Assembly: GCF_027943255.1 (NCBI RefSeq)
Contig: NC_072893.1
Coordinates: 27,922,001-27,986,000, forward strand
Direction of reading: 5' to 3'
DNA length: 64,000 nucleotides
Source: Anastrepha obliqua
Lineage: Eukaryota; Arthropoda; Insecta; Diptera; Tephritidae
Shown here: one piece after another, positions 22,561-33,368 of the stretch
Layout of the letters: the number at the start of each line of letters is the position of its first letter
Position numbering within the stretch: the first letter of the stretch is position 1
The notes under the pieces: generated by a model
Told to the model about the DNA's origin: nothing
Database searches by the model: none
Seen by the model: the letters and a program-made list of their open reading frames with translations, nothing else
Translations under genes and position numbers: made by a program

Positions 22561-23664
22561 AATACTAGAACTACGATGCAATACCCCCTTCCATCTCAAG
22601 CTGTGGCGTCGGGTACATTTGGCAAAGTGCTGAAGGCGTGTCGAGGTGGCAACATATCTGTAATTATGAAAATACAATTGTTTTGCTACTCATTTGATGC
22701 AAATGAGATCCTCATGACAACAATTAGAAAAATGCGAAACTTTCGGCAACAAATGAAGTAAACAAAATGTCTTCATTATCCTTATTAGCGCGCGTATTGT
22801 CATAAGCTTAATTGAGACTGCACGCATTTCCATATCCATATCCACCTGTAAACAAAAATGGAAAATGAAAAAAAAAAAACGAAAACAACGACAATGCGTT
22901 CGCGACGACAATTCATAATAATTTTCAAGTGCCTCTTCATATTTGTACTTACGGTTTCGGTTGTTGTTGTTGTTGCTATTCGTGTTGTTTGCTCTTACTC
23001 GTGTAACATTACCAACTTTATTGCATTTGAAACTTTTTCATTTGCACAACAAACCCACGGATCTGCGCGCAGAGCAGCGTCGCACACCAGCCACCGACGC
23101 TTTCGCAGCAGCTCACCTTTCGCCGGCGTTGCTGCTGTCACCTTTGGCTGCCGCCAATCATTCTTGTCAGCCGAGGCTGGAGCGCACTCGTCGCTTCATT
23201 TGGCTCATTTGTATGCGCACGGATTGCAAACAAACAAATGCGCAAATATCCTGCGAATTATTAATCCTTCAAGCCACTTTGCCAGCGACTTAATTAAGCG
23301 GATATGAAACTTTTTTCCAAACCAACCAGCCAACCAACCAACTTATGAATGCCCTTCACTCCCAGCAGCGATGTTGCTGCTGTTGCTTGCCTCATGAAAT
23401 GAGTTTGCGTTGGCAATATGAGAGTTCATGCATGTGCGTGTGTGTGTGCGTGGCCCGCAGGATATTTGTTGTGCTCGCGCAAACAACTACAAATATGCTG
23501 CATATGCGGCTCAAATACACGCATGTGTGGATGTGTGTGCATTTGGTGGTTTGCTTATGTTTATTTGCCCTGTCACAGATTATTCTTAGCAGGAAAGTTG
23601 GCGGTGCTGCTGCTTATTTTGGAATTTCAGGCAAATATTGTGCGTTAAAATATGTTGCTTCGGT
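22561..23664. other. Gene-free interval; low-complexity open frames
   Basis: Overlapping open frames (22858-23307, 22943-23293 and 23345-23710) exist, but their composition is dominated by GTT/GCT/TGTG repeats and none has a recognisable domain. TTGTTGTTGTTGTTGC at about 22962-22977 and a GT/TGTGTG run at 23430-23450 are visible. A short host exon cannot be excluded, but nothing supports one. Confidence 0.4.
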
Positions 23665-24612
23665 TCAAAAAGTTCTTGATCGAAAAGTTCTCCGAACAAC
23701 CGCCAGGTGACGCTCTAAGTCAATTGATGTTTTTTTCCTTTGTTAGGCTGCCACATCTGCGATTGACATTCCTACTAAAATTTTATCGTCGTTTTCAATC
23801 AAAAACAGAGAGCGATGTTCGCGGTTTTTATGGATTACAGCGGTATTGTACACCATCAATTTCTGGCAGCAGGCCAGACAGTTAATAACGACTACTATGT
23901 ATTTGGGCATTATGAGACATTTCCAACCATCCGTGTGAACCTTCTGACAGAAAAATGTGAAGCACAGATGGCGCTCTACACAGTTAGAAGGCGTTGTGCC
24001 TAAGCAACAACAGGTGGGCATTCCCACTATTTAAAACTGGAGGTGGCAGGGTAATCACCTACCCTGCCCCAAAGAAAAATATATTAACGAAACCAACGCA
24101 AGACTGAGTCTTGTCAAGGCCGTATGCTTCCGAGTGGAGTGAACAAGGAAAAAATAAAATGTAGGACATTTACGTGAGGCAATTTGCCCAAAAAGGAAGG
24201 ATTTTTGGGAAAAAATTCGTGGATTGTGCACTTTAACAACGCACCGTGGCACACTGTCATTATTAAGCGTGAGTTTCTTTACCAAGAACGAAATAAGTAC
24301 CATCCAACAGTCATCGAGCTCACCTGTTATGACACCCTGCGATTTTTCTTCTGTTTGATTGAGTCGAAAAACCAGTACGGGGAACCCCTTCCGCGTTTTA
24401 ATAGCCGAAAGGAAGTAATGAAAAAATCGAAGATGGCTCTGTTGGATGTACCGAAATTAGAGTTCCAGAAACGTTTCGTGAGCTGGATCAAACATTGGCA
24501 TAAGTGCGTTGCAGTTAATGGGGAGTTTTTTGAAGGCGATAATTTTACTTTTTGGGTATAAATTTGTATTTTGAATTTTCTGAATATATTCTGGGTACTT
24601 TTTGATCAAGGT
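23665..24612 (+). mobile_element. Mariner element (lineage C), internally deleted
   Basis: From 23815 the frame reads MFAVFMDYSGIVHHQFL and AAGQTVNNDYYVFGHYETF, the FFDxxGIVHxEFLP..TVN.EYY block after the first catalytic Asp. From 24160 it continues NVGHLREAICPKRKDFW, then NSWIVHFNNAPWHTV (second Asp region, HHDN reads HFNN) to WIKHWHKCVAVNGEFFEGDN near 24545. Between them (23970-24150) lies non-matching sequence. The 5' third is missing. The outer ends GTTCTTGATCGAAAAGTTC (23671-23690) and TACTTTTTGATCAAGG (24597-24612) look like decayed terminal repeats. Confidence 0.7.
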
Positions 24613-24724
24613 TGTATGTGTGAATACTTAGAGTTAACACAAGGCGCTGAATAACTATAGCCCAGATACTTATCGGCAAGTTTTGAGAGTATGAACATGA
24701 AAATAATACACATTCCATCTCAAA

Positions 24725-25620
24725 ATGCATATAAATCCAAGTTTGAAATTTTTGGAAAATTAAAATTAAAAAAAATTTTTTTAATTTTTAATAAAATTAT
24801 TAAATAATAATAATAATTTTTAATAAAATTTCAATAAAACTCAAACTTGTTTAATTAGTATTACTAGAAAAATTTTTTATTACTTTTTGAAAAGTTTTGA
24901 GAAATTTTTATGAAAACAAAAACCATATAAATCCAAATTTGAAACTTTTTGAAAATTAAAATTTAAAAAAAAATTTTAATTTTTAATAAAATCATTAAAT
25001 ACTCATAGTAATTTTTAATAAAATTATCCAAAATAAATCCAAGCTTGAAGCCTTTTGAAAATTAAAATTGAAAAAAAACAATTTATTTTTAATAAAGTCA
25101 CCAAATAATAATAATAATTTTTAATAAAATTTCAACAAAACTCAAAACTGTTTCATCAGAATTTTTAGAAAATTTTTTATTACTTTTTGAAAAGTTTTGA
25201 GAAATTTTGAGGAAAATCTGGAACATTTTTGTACAAAAACCATATAAATCCAAGTTTCAAACTTTTTGAAAATTAAAATAATTTTTTTTTTTAATTTTTA
25301 ATAAAATCATTAAATAATCATAGTAATTTTTAATAAAATTTCAATAAATCTGAAAATTGTTTAATCAGAATTTTTAGAAAATTTTTTATTACCTTTTGAC
25401 AAGTTCTTAGAAATTTTTGTGAAAATATGAAATATTTTTTTACAAAAACCATATTATAAATAAAAACCATACATAAATCCAAGTTTCAAACTTTGTGAAA
25501 ATTTAAATAAAAAACCTTACAATTTTTAATAAATTATTAAATAATAATAATTTTTAATAAAATTCCAACAAAACTCAATATTGTTTAACCAGAGTTTTTA
25601 GAAAAATTTTTACTGCTAAA
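24725..25620. repeat. AT-rich satellite-like tandem array
   Basis: The word ATAAATCCAA recurs at 24731, 24927, 25033, 25244 and 25473, giving spacings of 196, 106, 211 and 229 bp. Around it recur AAACTTTTTGAAAATTAAAA, TTTTTAATAAAATTTCAA and GAAAAGTTTTGAGAAATTTT in the same order. This is a diverged tandem array of about 200-bp units with one short unit. It ends exactly where the next mariner begins (25626). No coding potential. Confidence 0.7.
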
Positions 25621-25625
25621 TTTTA

Positions 25626-26554
25626 CCTTCTGCTCATATATGAACGAGACGGTATCAATAAAATGGTCCGCGGATGACATATGGCAAAAATAAATTTTTT
25701 GTTTTTTTGGTAGGACTGTTATAAGCTTACATGGCAATTTCAGCGTGATATGTCACATAGTTTGTTTTCTGTGCTATTGTAAACAAGTCAAGCTCGAGTG
25801 TGTTCTTCGAACTTACCGATGGAAATTCAAAGAATTTGTTTAAAATTTTGTTATTCCAACAAAATTTCGGCTTCAGACGCCTTAAAAATGTTGCAGACAA
25901 CCTATGGGGACTCTGCTCTATCGCGTGCACGTGTTTTCCAGTGGTACAAATCGTTCAAAGAGGGCCACACATCGGTGGAAAACTTGCCTCATGAACGTCG
26001 TCCAGCAACATCAGTAAACGACGAAAACATCGGAAAAGTAAAGGAAATTGTGCTTGAAAATCGCACAAATCGCAAAATCGGTTAACGCTGAATATTATTT
26101 AGGCGGTTTAAAGCATTTGCGCGAGAACATTCGTCTTAAAAGGAAGGAATTGTGGGAAAACAAGTCATGGTTCTTGCATCACGATAATGCACCAGCTCAA
26201 ACATCACGCGATTTCGATTCGCGATTATTTGAACCAAAATATTATTAATATCGTTCCGCAAGCACCGTATTCGCCTGATATGGCTCCATATAACTTTTTC
26301 CTGTTTCCCAAGCTCAAGTTGCCGCTCCGTGGAAAACATTTTGAGACAATTGAAGTCATAAAAGAGAATTCGAAGAACACACTCGAGCTTGACTTTTTTA
26401 CAGTAGCACAGAAAACAAACTATGTGACATATTACGCTGAAATTTGACATGTAAGCTTATAACAGTCCTACCAAAAAACAAAAAAATTATTTTTGCCATA
26501 TGTCATCCGCGGACCGTTTTATTGATACCGTCTCCTTCATATTTGAGCAGAAGC
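25626..26554 (+). mobile_element. Mariner deletion derivative with about 187-bp terminal inverted repeats
   Basis: Both ends carry CTTCTGCTCA and are flanked by TA (25624-25625 and 26555-26556). The left arm 25626-25812 is repeated inverted at 26368-26554 with only scattered mismatches, for example ATGACATATGGCAAAAAT and CACATAGTTTGTTTTCTGTG in both. Ordinary mariner repeats are about 30 bp, so this is unusual. The transposase start ATG (25819) lies just after the left arm, and its carboxyl-terminal coding overlaps the right arm. Total 929 bp, shorter than a normal 1.3 kb mariner. Confidence 0.88.
25819..26447 (+). pseudogene. Mariner transposase, internally deleted and frameshifted
   Basis: MEIQRICLKFCYSNKISAS, YGDSALSRARVFQWYKSFKE and VENLPHERRPATS form the amino-terminal helix-turn-helix region (25819-26080). 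After a deletion of the middle third, including the first catalytic Asp, it resumes as LRENIRLKRKELWENKSWF, LHHDNAPAQT (second Asp intact), then frameshifts to APYSPDMAPYNFFLFPKLK, where the third catalytic Asp is Asn. The tail TLELDFFTVAQKTNYVTYYA is encoded by the right inverted repeat. It cannot be active. Confidence 0.8.
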
Positions 26555-26556
26555 TA

Positions 26557-27529
26557 TAGGCCATTGGATTTTAGGACACTAAAGTGCAAGTCTTAAGTAA
26601 CTCAAAAATCGCGTTAATTTTTTACAAAATTTAAAAAAAAAATTTTACGGCAATCTTATTCATCTTCCCCCTACAATCAAGGATCGAAGTTTTTTATATG
26701 AAAGACACGGAGAAAAAAGAAAATTGTCAAATATCAAAGCAATTTTGGAGCCACCTCAAACTTACTCTTTATGTAAAAATTCAATGAGATAAAACCTTGA
26801 ACAGTCGAAACTGATTAAAAACTTTGAAATTCTGATGAAAGCTTGTTGATTTTTTTCAATTTGCCCAAAGTTTAAAGTCTGAGTTTATATGGTGTTTGTA
26901 AGAGCATAAAAAGTTGCAATGTTAATAATAAATAAATAAAACAAAAAAAAAAATCGTTCGTTTAATTACTTAAAATTCTGATTTTTTGCTGACTCGTTAG
27001 TTGGCATCTTCTTATGTGACCGCAAATATTTCTGCAGACAATTATTCACGTTACGTACTCCAGCTTTGCTTTACTTCCTTCTCGCTAAAGTAGTAATGCA
27101 GTGATTTTTGTGAATTCTTCGCATATTTGCTGCATTTACATTTTTGCGCTATTCTCGTGCACATAAATTTTGTCTTGGAGGCGACCTGCTTTCCACTTGG
27201 CGTGCGCTTAATTTTTTTCTTTCTAAATATTTAATAAGCTTTGCTTATCGAGGATGGCGAATTCAGAGGACAATTTCATAATATTTGAGCTGTATGAGCT
27301 TTACCGCAAACATGGAAATATGCATAGGTGGCTCGCTAGGTGCCGTAACTGATGTATTGCCTTAATTGTCGTAAAGTTTTTAATGGTGAAATAAATACGA
27401 GTATTTAGAGGACTTGAAACCACAATCAACTATTTTGTAGCGCTGAAAGTTCATAGGACGGTTAGAATGGTACGGAATCCCCCAAATATCCTATGATCAG
27501 GAAGTATCGAGAATGTTTAAATAAAACAA
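26557..27529. other. No gene recognised
   Basis: AT-rich sequence with A-runs and short open frames only. It may include decayed satellite similar to 24725-25620 (words such as TTTGAAATTCTGATGAAAGC), but the match is weak. Confidence 0.35.
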
Positions 27530-28010
27530 AACAGAGTTAAATTTCAGGCAAACTTATTTTATCTTCTTCCTGATCCGTCTGAAGTAACACACATATGCCA
27601 ACGTTTAACCCAGTCCTCCATGCACCCCTAGTAGGCCGACGAAGGGATGGCATTCAGCTTCTTCGTCGCAATCTCTTTGAACTCTTCGATCGACTGAAAT
27701 CTCATTTCACGAAGTGATAACTTCAACTTGGGAAACAAAAAGGGCACAGGGCCATATCAGGTGAATACGGGGCCAGCACAATTTGAGCTCGGTGCAATGG
27801 CGCGTTATCATCATGCAAAATCCGAGAATTGTTTGCCCACATTTCCGGTCGTTTGCGACGTGCAGCATCTCTCGAACGTTTCAAAATGATTAAATAATAT
27901 TTTTTATTGACTGTCTGGCCTGATGAAAGTGGTACTCATAGTGCACTACGCCCTGGCAATCGAAGAAAACAGTCAACATCCTCTTACCGGTACTTTTTGA
28001 TCATAGGGTA
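27530..28010 (-). pseudogene. Mariner transposase C-terminal fragment (lineage D)
   Basis: On the minus strand, about 28000-27560, the conceptual reading is FFRLPGR..L, GQTVNKKYYL, LKRSRDAARRKRPEMWANNS and ILHDDNAPLHRAQIVLAPYS, then PDMALCPF with shifts. This is the middle to end of a mariner transposase with the second catalytic Asp (DDNAP) visible. About 14 residues between DDNAP and YSPD are missing. The outer part at 27545-27640 matches the end of such proteins (GTNVGICVLLQT-like), also with stops. Confidence 0.65.
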
Positions 28011-28289
28011 TATCTTCAGCCATTTAAACTTTACGGCATACAACAATACGACATTAAGGGCACCTTTGTGAATAGGGCAGCAAATTAAGATTAAGCGTCC
28101 CTGCTCGCTCGGTCAAACCATCTGCTTAAGTCCTGATAGTAGTCGGTGGTCAATCGAGAGACAGACAGTAGGAGAGCCCGTCTCTGAATTCTAAAATGCC
28201 CACAAAGGAAAATGTGAATTTAGAAAGAATATTAATTTATTCATAAAAATTAAATAAAAAACAACTATAAAAAACAACATTAAAGTACT
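28011..28289. other. No gene recognised
   Basis: Short stretch between two transposon remnants, without recognisable content. Confidence 0.3.
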
Positions 28290-28960
28290 AACGGGTGATT
28301 TTTGTCGATTTTGGAGTGACGATCATGCAGAAGAATTGCAAGAGCTCCCAATGTATCCAGAAAAGGTCACAGTTTGGTGCGGTTTATGGGCTGGAGGTAT
28401 CATTGGACCGTACTTCTTCAAAGATGCTGCGAATCGTAACGTAATAACGGAACTGTGAATGGTGAGCGCTACCGTGAAATGATATCCAACTTTGTTTTGC
28501 CCAAAATGCAAGAGCTTGACTTGCATGACATGTGGTTTCAGCAAGACGGTGCCACATGCCACACAGCACGCGTAACAATGGACTTGTTGAGAGGCGAGTT
28601 CGGTGAACATTTTATTTCTCGTTCGGGACCTGTCAATTGGCCAGCCAGATCGTCCGATATAACGCCTTTAGATTATTTTTTGTGGGGCTATGTTAAAGCT
28701 CATGTCTATTCAGACAAGCCTGCTTCAATTAACGCATTGGAGTATCACATTAAAGCATTTATATGTGAGATACCGGCCGAAACATTGGAAAGAGTATGTC
28801 AAAATTGGACTAAGCGAATGGACTATTTGAAGCGCAGTCGCGGTCAACATTTGTATGAAATAATCTTCGATTTAAATAAAAATTTCATGCATTTTTCTGA
28901 ATTTTACGTGTGTTTGTTTGAAAAACTTTCCTATAGCTCTTAAAAAATCACTCTTTAGTT
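28290..28960 (+). mobile_element. Tc1/mariner-superfamily deletion derivative (DDE_3 type)
   Basis: The left end GGGTGATTTTTGTCGATTTT (28293) and the right end AGCTCTTAAAAAATCACTC (28936-28954) form short inverted repeats around GTGATTTTT. The left repeat jumps directly into mid-transposase, so the 5' half is deleted. The reading frame is described in the next entry. The family is the same as the fragment at 8430-8870. Confidence 0.75.
28330..28943 (+). pseudogene. DDE_3-type transposase, C-terminal half
   Basis: The frame reads EKVTVWCGLWAGGIIGPYFF at about 28342-28400, shifts once, then is open from 28455. MWFQQDGATCHTARVTMDLL contains the second catalytic Asp. PARSSDITPLDYFLWGYVKA contains the third position, with 36 residues between the two Asp residues. 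The end is LERVCQNWTKRMDYLKRSRG then GQHLYEIIFDLNKN. The helix-turn-helix and the first catalytic Asp are missing, so it is non-autonomous and dead as a protein. Confidence 0.85.
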
Positions 28961-28969
28961 TCCTAGGCT

Positions 28970-29640
28970 CCCCGAAGGCGATCTAATAGATGTTTATATC
29001 GAATCGTGGTTGAACGGAAACTTATTTAGCGAGAAGTACTTTGACTCCAACACCTACAATGTTTTTCGGAAGGGTAGAAATGATAATTTAACTGGATATG
29101 CTAGAGGCGGAGGGGTTCTAATCGCTTGGAATAACATTATCACGTTTCTGAGGCTGCACTTGAAAATAAAGATGCGTTGTTGGTCCAAATTTGTGCACAC
29201 ATTCGTGGTTTTTCTGCGTTGTTTAAACTTCGAAATAAAAAAAACTAATTTCTCCGTAAATTCAAAATATGTAAAAGTTCAAATTTCTTTGCTCTGTATA
29301 AGGAGTATGATAAGAAATTCGTCTGTTTGGATACATTTTTACACCGGAACTATGTTCTAAGCTTCGAAGAAATTTTAAAAGCTAATTCCAAAAGCGTTTA
29401 GGAATTTTGTACTATAAATCCGAAGAAATCTGGAAATCTGTTTCAAATATTCCGTCCGCTCCTTTTTTCGGTGACAAAGCTGCTAATACTCCAGCCGATT
29501 CCGCTAATCTATTCGCTGAGTTCTTTAAGTCCAACTTTGTATCGGCCTCCGATAGTGAGGAAAATGTTTTCTTCGATATGAAACCATCTATTGACTTCGG
29601 CAAGCCAATGTTCTCCACTGAAGATGTCTGTGATTTTTCA
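28970..29640 (+). pseudogene. Non-LTR retrotransposon fragment: endonuclease and linker
   Basis: The segment 28995-29145 reads DVYIESWLNGNLFSEKYFDS, NTYNVFRKGRNDNLTGYARG and GGVLIAWNN. This is the ExWL...YxxFRxDR....GGGVLIA block of the AP endonuclease of CR1/jockey-type elements. 29407-29640 gives WKSVSNIPSAPFFGDKAANT, PADSANLFAEFFKSNFVSAS and a Phe-rich end, which match the linker before reverse transcriptase. The endonuclease middle and the whole reverse transcriptase are missing. The two pieces are joined by decayed sequence. Confidence 0.75.
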
Positions 29641-30249
29641 AAAAAATCTATTTTTTTTTTGCATTTTCTTAAAGCATATATGTATACTCAAAAATATGTA
29701 AAAAAAAATATTAACTTAAAATCTTGAAAATTGGCGAAGTTATACCCATACTCGATTTCTCGAAGACTTATGAACCGATTTAAATTTTTTTTAATTTGTG
29801 TACATGTATTGGCTACAGTCGTACATAGCCATTTTTAAAAATTCCAAAAATTAATATTTTTTCAAGCCTTTCGAAAACAAAAAAAGGCTAAAAACACAAA
29901 CTAATTTTTCAAACCTGCACCATTTTCTAAAAAAAAATAAAATAAAAAAACCGCCACGTACGACGATAGCCATTGATGTATAGATTAAGATTTTTTTTGG
30001 TTTTTTGCTTTCAGATGAGTTTTCACCGCTGTATCGTGGCCACCAGGTTGCATCAGTTTTTTATGACGTCATTGCATTAATATTAAGAACAATTGTATTT
30101 TTTAATATTTTTCAGAAAAAACTTGTGTCAGTATAGTTGAATAAATGTTAAATAAATTATAATTTGTCCTATCAAATAATCATCCCTACTTATAAAAAAA
30201 AAATCATGAAAATGACTTAATTTTCACGCGTTCACAGTTGTGTTCCCCC
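29641..30249. repeat. Decayed repeat related to the TTAA element that follows
   Basis: The left edge (TTTTTCAAAAAAATCTATTT, then TTTGCATTTTCTTAAAG) resembles 30272-30315 (TTTTCAAAAAAATAGATTTT, then TTTGCATTTTCTTAAAG) just inside the left end of the next element. The rest is AT-rich with no coding potential. I read it as an older, truncated relative; weak. Confidence 0.4.
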
Positions 30250-30253
30250 TTAA

Positions 30254-31150
30254 GGGGTTAGGGGTAGTCAGAATTTTCAAAAAAATAGATTTTTGTTTTG
30301 CATTTTCTTAAAGTACAATATTGTGTGCAAATTTGAAATGAATCCGACAAATACGTTTTGAGTTATTCCACAATTAACAAAGAAAACTCGGGCGCTCCGG
30401 AGCATTCGCATGCCGTAAATGGATGCTGCACGTATGAAAGTGGCAGCTAAGCGCGCTAACGGTAACACTCGACAAGGTAGAATGCTATGTAGGCAACAGC
30501 AAATCGATATTTTGGAAGCTGCTATGACGGCTGAAGAACTATTATATGGCCCAGAAGTAGATGACACAGTAAATAAATAATTCGTATAACTCTACATAAA
30601 TCGATAGCAAAACTTTAAATGCGTTTTTTCTCAAAACTATTATTGTTTTTTAACTGGTGATCACTATAACTTACAAATCGCTTGATAGATTTCAATAAAT
30701 TTTATACTGCTTTTGAAAAACATAAAAAACTGGTGCCTGATCAAAGGATTTTTTTTTTAAATTTCGATTTTTTTTAACAATTAATTGGCGGTTTTTTTCT
30801 CGAAAATCTGAAAAATATTTCCTGAGACAGTCATATTGTTAATTTTGAAAAAAAGCTTCGATCTAACACAAGATTATCGATTAATAAAATTAATTTCTCT
30901 TGTCCGATTGATTTTAGTTGCACCTCCAAGGACTTGTGATGATCACCGCAAGGGACTTTTGGAGAAACGGGCTTCACACGTTTATGCGATCACTTTTACA
31001 ACTATAAATTTTTTTTGGAATTTTGCTAAAGTCAAGTGGAAACAGGATTTATTAATGCTATGCTTTTATTTTTGTTAAATAAATCAACTGACCAGCAAAA
31101 AAAAAATTGAAAACCATAATTTTTTCGAGCCTCTGACTATCCCTAACCCA
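30254..31150 (+). mobile_element. TTAA-flanked DNA transposon, Kolobok-like, internally deleted
   Basis: The ends GGGGTTAGGGGTAGTCAGA (30254-30272) and, inverted, TGGGTTAGGGATAGTCAGA (31132-31150) match at 17 of 19 positions. Each is directly flanked by TTAA (30250-30253 and 31151-31154). TTAA is the target of both piggyBac and Kolobok elements, but the internal coding remnant is not piggyBac. It matches the carboxyl end of the Mutator-like/Kolobok-like protein seen better at 57550-58440. 897 bp; most of the transposase is gone. Confidence 0.75.
30418..30582 (+). pseudogene. C-terminal remnant of a Mutator-like/Kolobok-like transposase
   Basis: The plus strand reads AARMKVAAKRANGNTRQGR, then MLCRQQQIDILEAAMTAEE and LLYGPEVDDTVNK before a stop. 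The copy at 57960-58091 has RDG.VARGQHQLELLEAAK, AAEGVSYAPGKENSM, clearly the same tail. The pattern R..N.R.GR..RR.QQ...LEAA..AE...Y.PG..D is one I know as the end of transposase-like proteins with a Mutator-like domain. Only this tail remains here. Confidence 0.65.
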
Positions 31151-31154
31151 TTAA

Positions 31155-31415
31155 AAACACTTTCACGACAAATAATAGAAGCATTTCTTGCATTTTTGTA
31201 ATTTTGTTTTTTCTTGTTGTGGTGGATTCAAAAAGTTTACCATTACGATGTACTAGTAACTGTGTAAATTCATGAAATACTTTTGAAAGCCGCCTACGGA
31301 GCTTCTATTCCATTCTACACTTCTTGATGCAACAGTGCCTCAATATTTGTAATACATATTTCACTATTTCCGAAATCAAGCAGCTCATAATTTGCTCACT
31401 CCATAGCCTAGAATT
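31155..31415. other. Short spacer without recognised content
   Basis: Nothing supported between the TTAA element and the MITE. Confidence 0.3.
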
Positions 31416-31621
31416 CAAGGCGAATCCATTAAAGGTGGTGTTGGTAAACCAGCTGATTTGTTTTTTGTTTTCTTTCGCCGTGTCCATGTGGCTGCCAGCT
31501 CAGAATGAGACAGGGCGAATTTATTATTTGTTTTCTAGTTTTCCAATACTTTGCTTTGACAATCAAACGTACAGAACATTGTTGTTGGTCTAGTGCCACC
31601 ACCTTTAATGAATGCGCCTTG
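31416..31621. mobile_element. MITE with 25-bp terminal inverted repeats
   Basis: The left end 31416-31440 (CAAGGCGAATCC to AAAGGTGGTG) and the inverted right end 31597-31621 (CAAGGCGCATTC to AAAGGTGGTG) match at 23 of 25 positions. The unit is 206 bp with no coding capacity. CTAG occurs just outside on both sides (31408-31411 and 31622-31625), but on the left four bases separate it from the repeat, so the target duplication is uncertain. I associate this end sequence with a common tephritid MITE; that is from memory. Confidence 0.7.
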
Positions 31622-33368
31622 CTAGGATCGAAGAACAAAAATTCTTTGAAATATCACCATAATAGTGAAATATTCTTAAAGACTCAATGTAAAATTCGAG
31701 CTTGAAGAAATAAGCCACTATTTTTTTATTTTTATTTCTTTTCGCCTCAGAAGTGAAACTTGAAAAGTTTTATATCGAATGTTTTTATTTGAATAGCCTG
31801 AAAATGTCATTGTCTGCTTAAATATCAGCTGGTTAATATGGCGACCGAGAAATGATAATAAACTATCTTCGTTCCCGTGTCAAGATTCAAAGTATTGTTC
31901 GAGTACTTCAGCAAAGTTCTTAAAATGCCAAACAGCTTCAACTCGGCGCAGTGGTGTGAGTGCAACATGTGTGTGATCTCTAAGGAATTCAAAGTTTATG
32001 TGACCCAATAAAGGGGCAAGTAGCAGTAATAATACATATGCATAGACATATGAATGTATGTATGTACACAGGCGTATGTGTATGTGTATGTGTTTTCTCA
32101 TATGTAGAAACGAGTGTTGGATGCGCGAAAATTTCTACAAATTGAAACGTGTTAAAATGTCGAACACGGAATAACTCACACCCAGCCACATATCATGCGT
32201 ATGTATGTAAGTACACGTATGTATGTATGTATGTATGTACGTATTTATAATATAAATTTGCTAAAGAGTACCTTCGCCAACAAACACACGCATGCAGGCA
32301 TTAAATGCAAGATTCTTCAATTATGCATATGTATGTATGTATGTGTAAATGTGTAAATGTATGTATGTGTGTATGCATGTGTGTAATAATGTACATTCAT
32401 GTAAGTGCATGGCAGGAGTGCTTAGCCACCCAAAGCCAGTTGTTCTCAAGTGGTTACTAAGTGCCAAGACTTTACTTTTGAACTTCTGCAGCTACTTTCG
32501 ATTGAGGCAAATGTCTTTTGCGTAAGGGTTCACTTGTTGGCCACACACCCACATGTATACACACATGCACATGTGCACACAAATACATACTTATGTAACT
32601 TAAAATCGTATATACGCACATACGTCGCATCAGACAGTGGCCTATTCGAAGGCTAGCGAAAGTAATGTGTAGAATTTTTAATTAGGCTTTTTATTGTTTG
32701 AAAATTTTCAGATGGCAACAATCTCTACTCACGAAATTGAAGAAGCTTAGCTTTCCTCCTACTTCAAGTCGGGCACTTAAATCATAAGAAGATACATTTT
32801 TGATTTTCAGAATGAGAGCCGCTGTTGACGATGGTAGGCAGAGCGGGTGCCACGTTATGGGCGCAAATGTTTTAGGATATATTGCCGGAGTTGAGTGGTG
32901 TATTGCTGAAATGGCTCATTTGAAATGCAAAACATCTTCGGCATGCTACAGACAAAAAAGGATTAATTAAATATTCTTAATATACAGGTTTTAAGAACGT
33001 GGAAAGTGGCAAAAGGCTTAATAGTGTATGTATGTGTGTGCGTTTTTCTGGAAGTATTTTTGCTACAGAATGGTACAACGGAACTGTGTTGCATACCTAC
33101 ATACGAGTAATCTTTTTGCCGAGAGGATATGTATTCATGTAAGTATTTAGGTCTCAATAAATGTTTTAAGCCCCTAGAAAAATTTTCAGAAATATTCATT
33201 TTGAAGGTAGACAATCTTTTATTTCTTTATTTATTTATTTCTTTATTTCTTTGAATCTTAGTAGTTCACTTACAGAAAAAGACAATTCTGTGCTTAAACT
33301 ACGACAATTAAAGTAACACTAAAATTATTCTGCCATAATTTAGAAGTAGAATAACATGACCACGCTTG
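31622..33368. other. Gene-free interval with GTAT microsatellites
   Basis: No supported gene. Tetranucleotide GTAT/CATA repeats occur at 32035-32095, 32200-32245 (eight near-perfect GTAT units) and 32325-32390. CACA/CATG-rich sequence lies at 32540-32590 and an (ATTT)n tract at 33220-33252. Repetitive open frames here are artefacts of these repeats. Confidence 0.5.

Noticed and set aside
22858..23307. A 149-codon open frame that starts with a Lys-rich and then hydrophobic stretch, like a signal anchor
   Set aside because: Composition follows GTT/GCT repeats, overlapping frames are also open, no known domain is visible, and no splice or promoter context supports it.
32200..32245. Tandem GTAT units as a possible CRISPR-like array
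   Set aside because: It is a simple tetranucleotide microsatellite with no spacers, in a eukaryotic genome.
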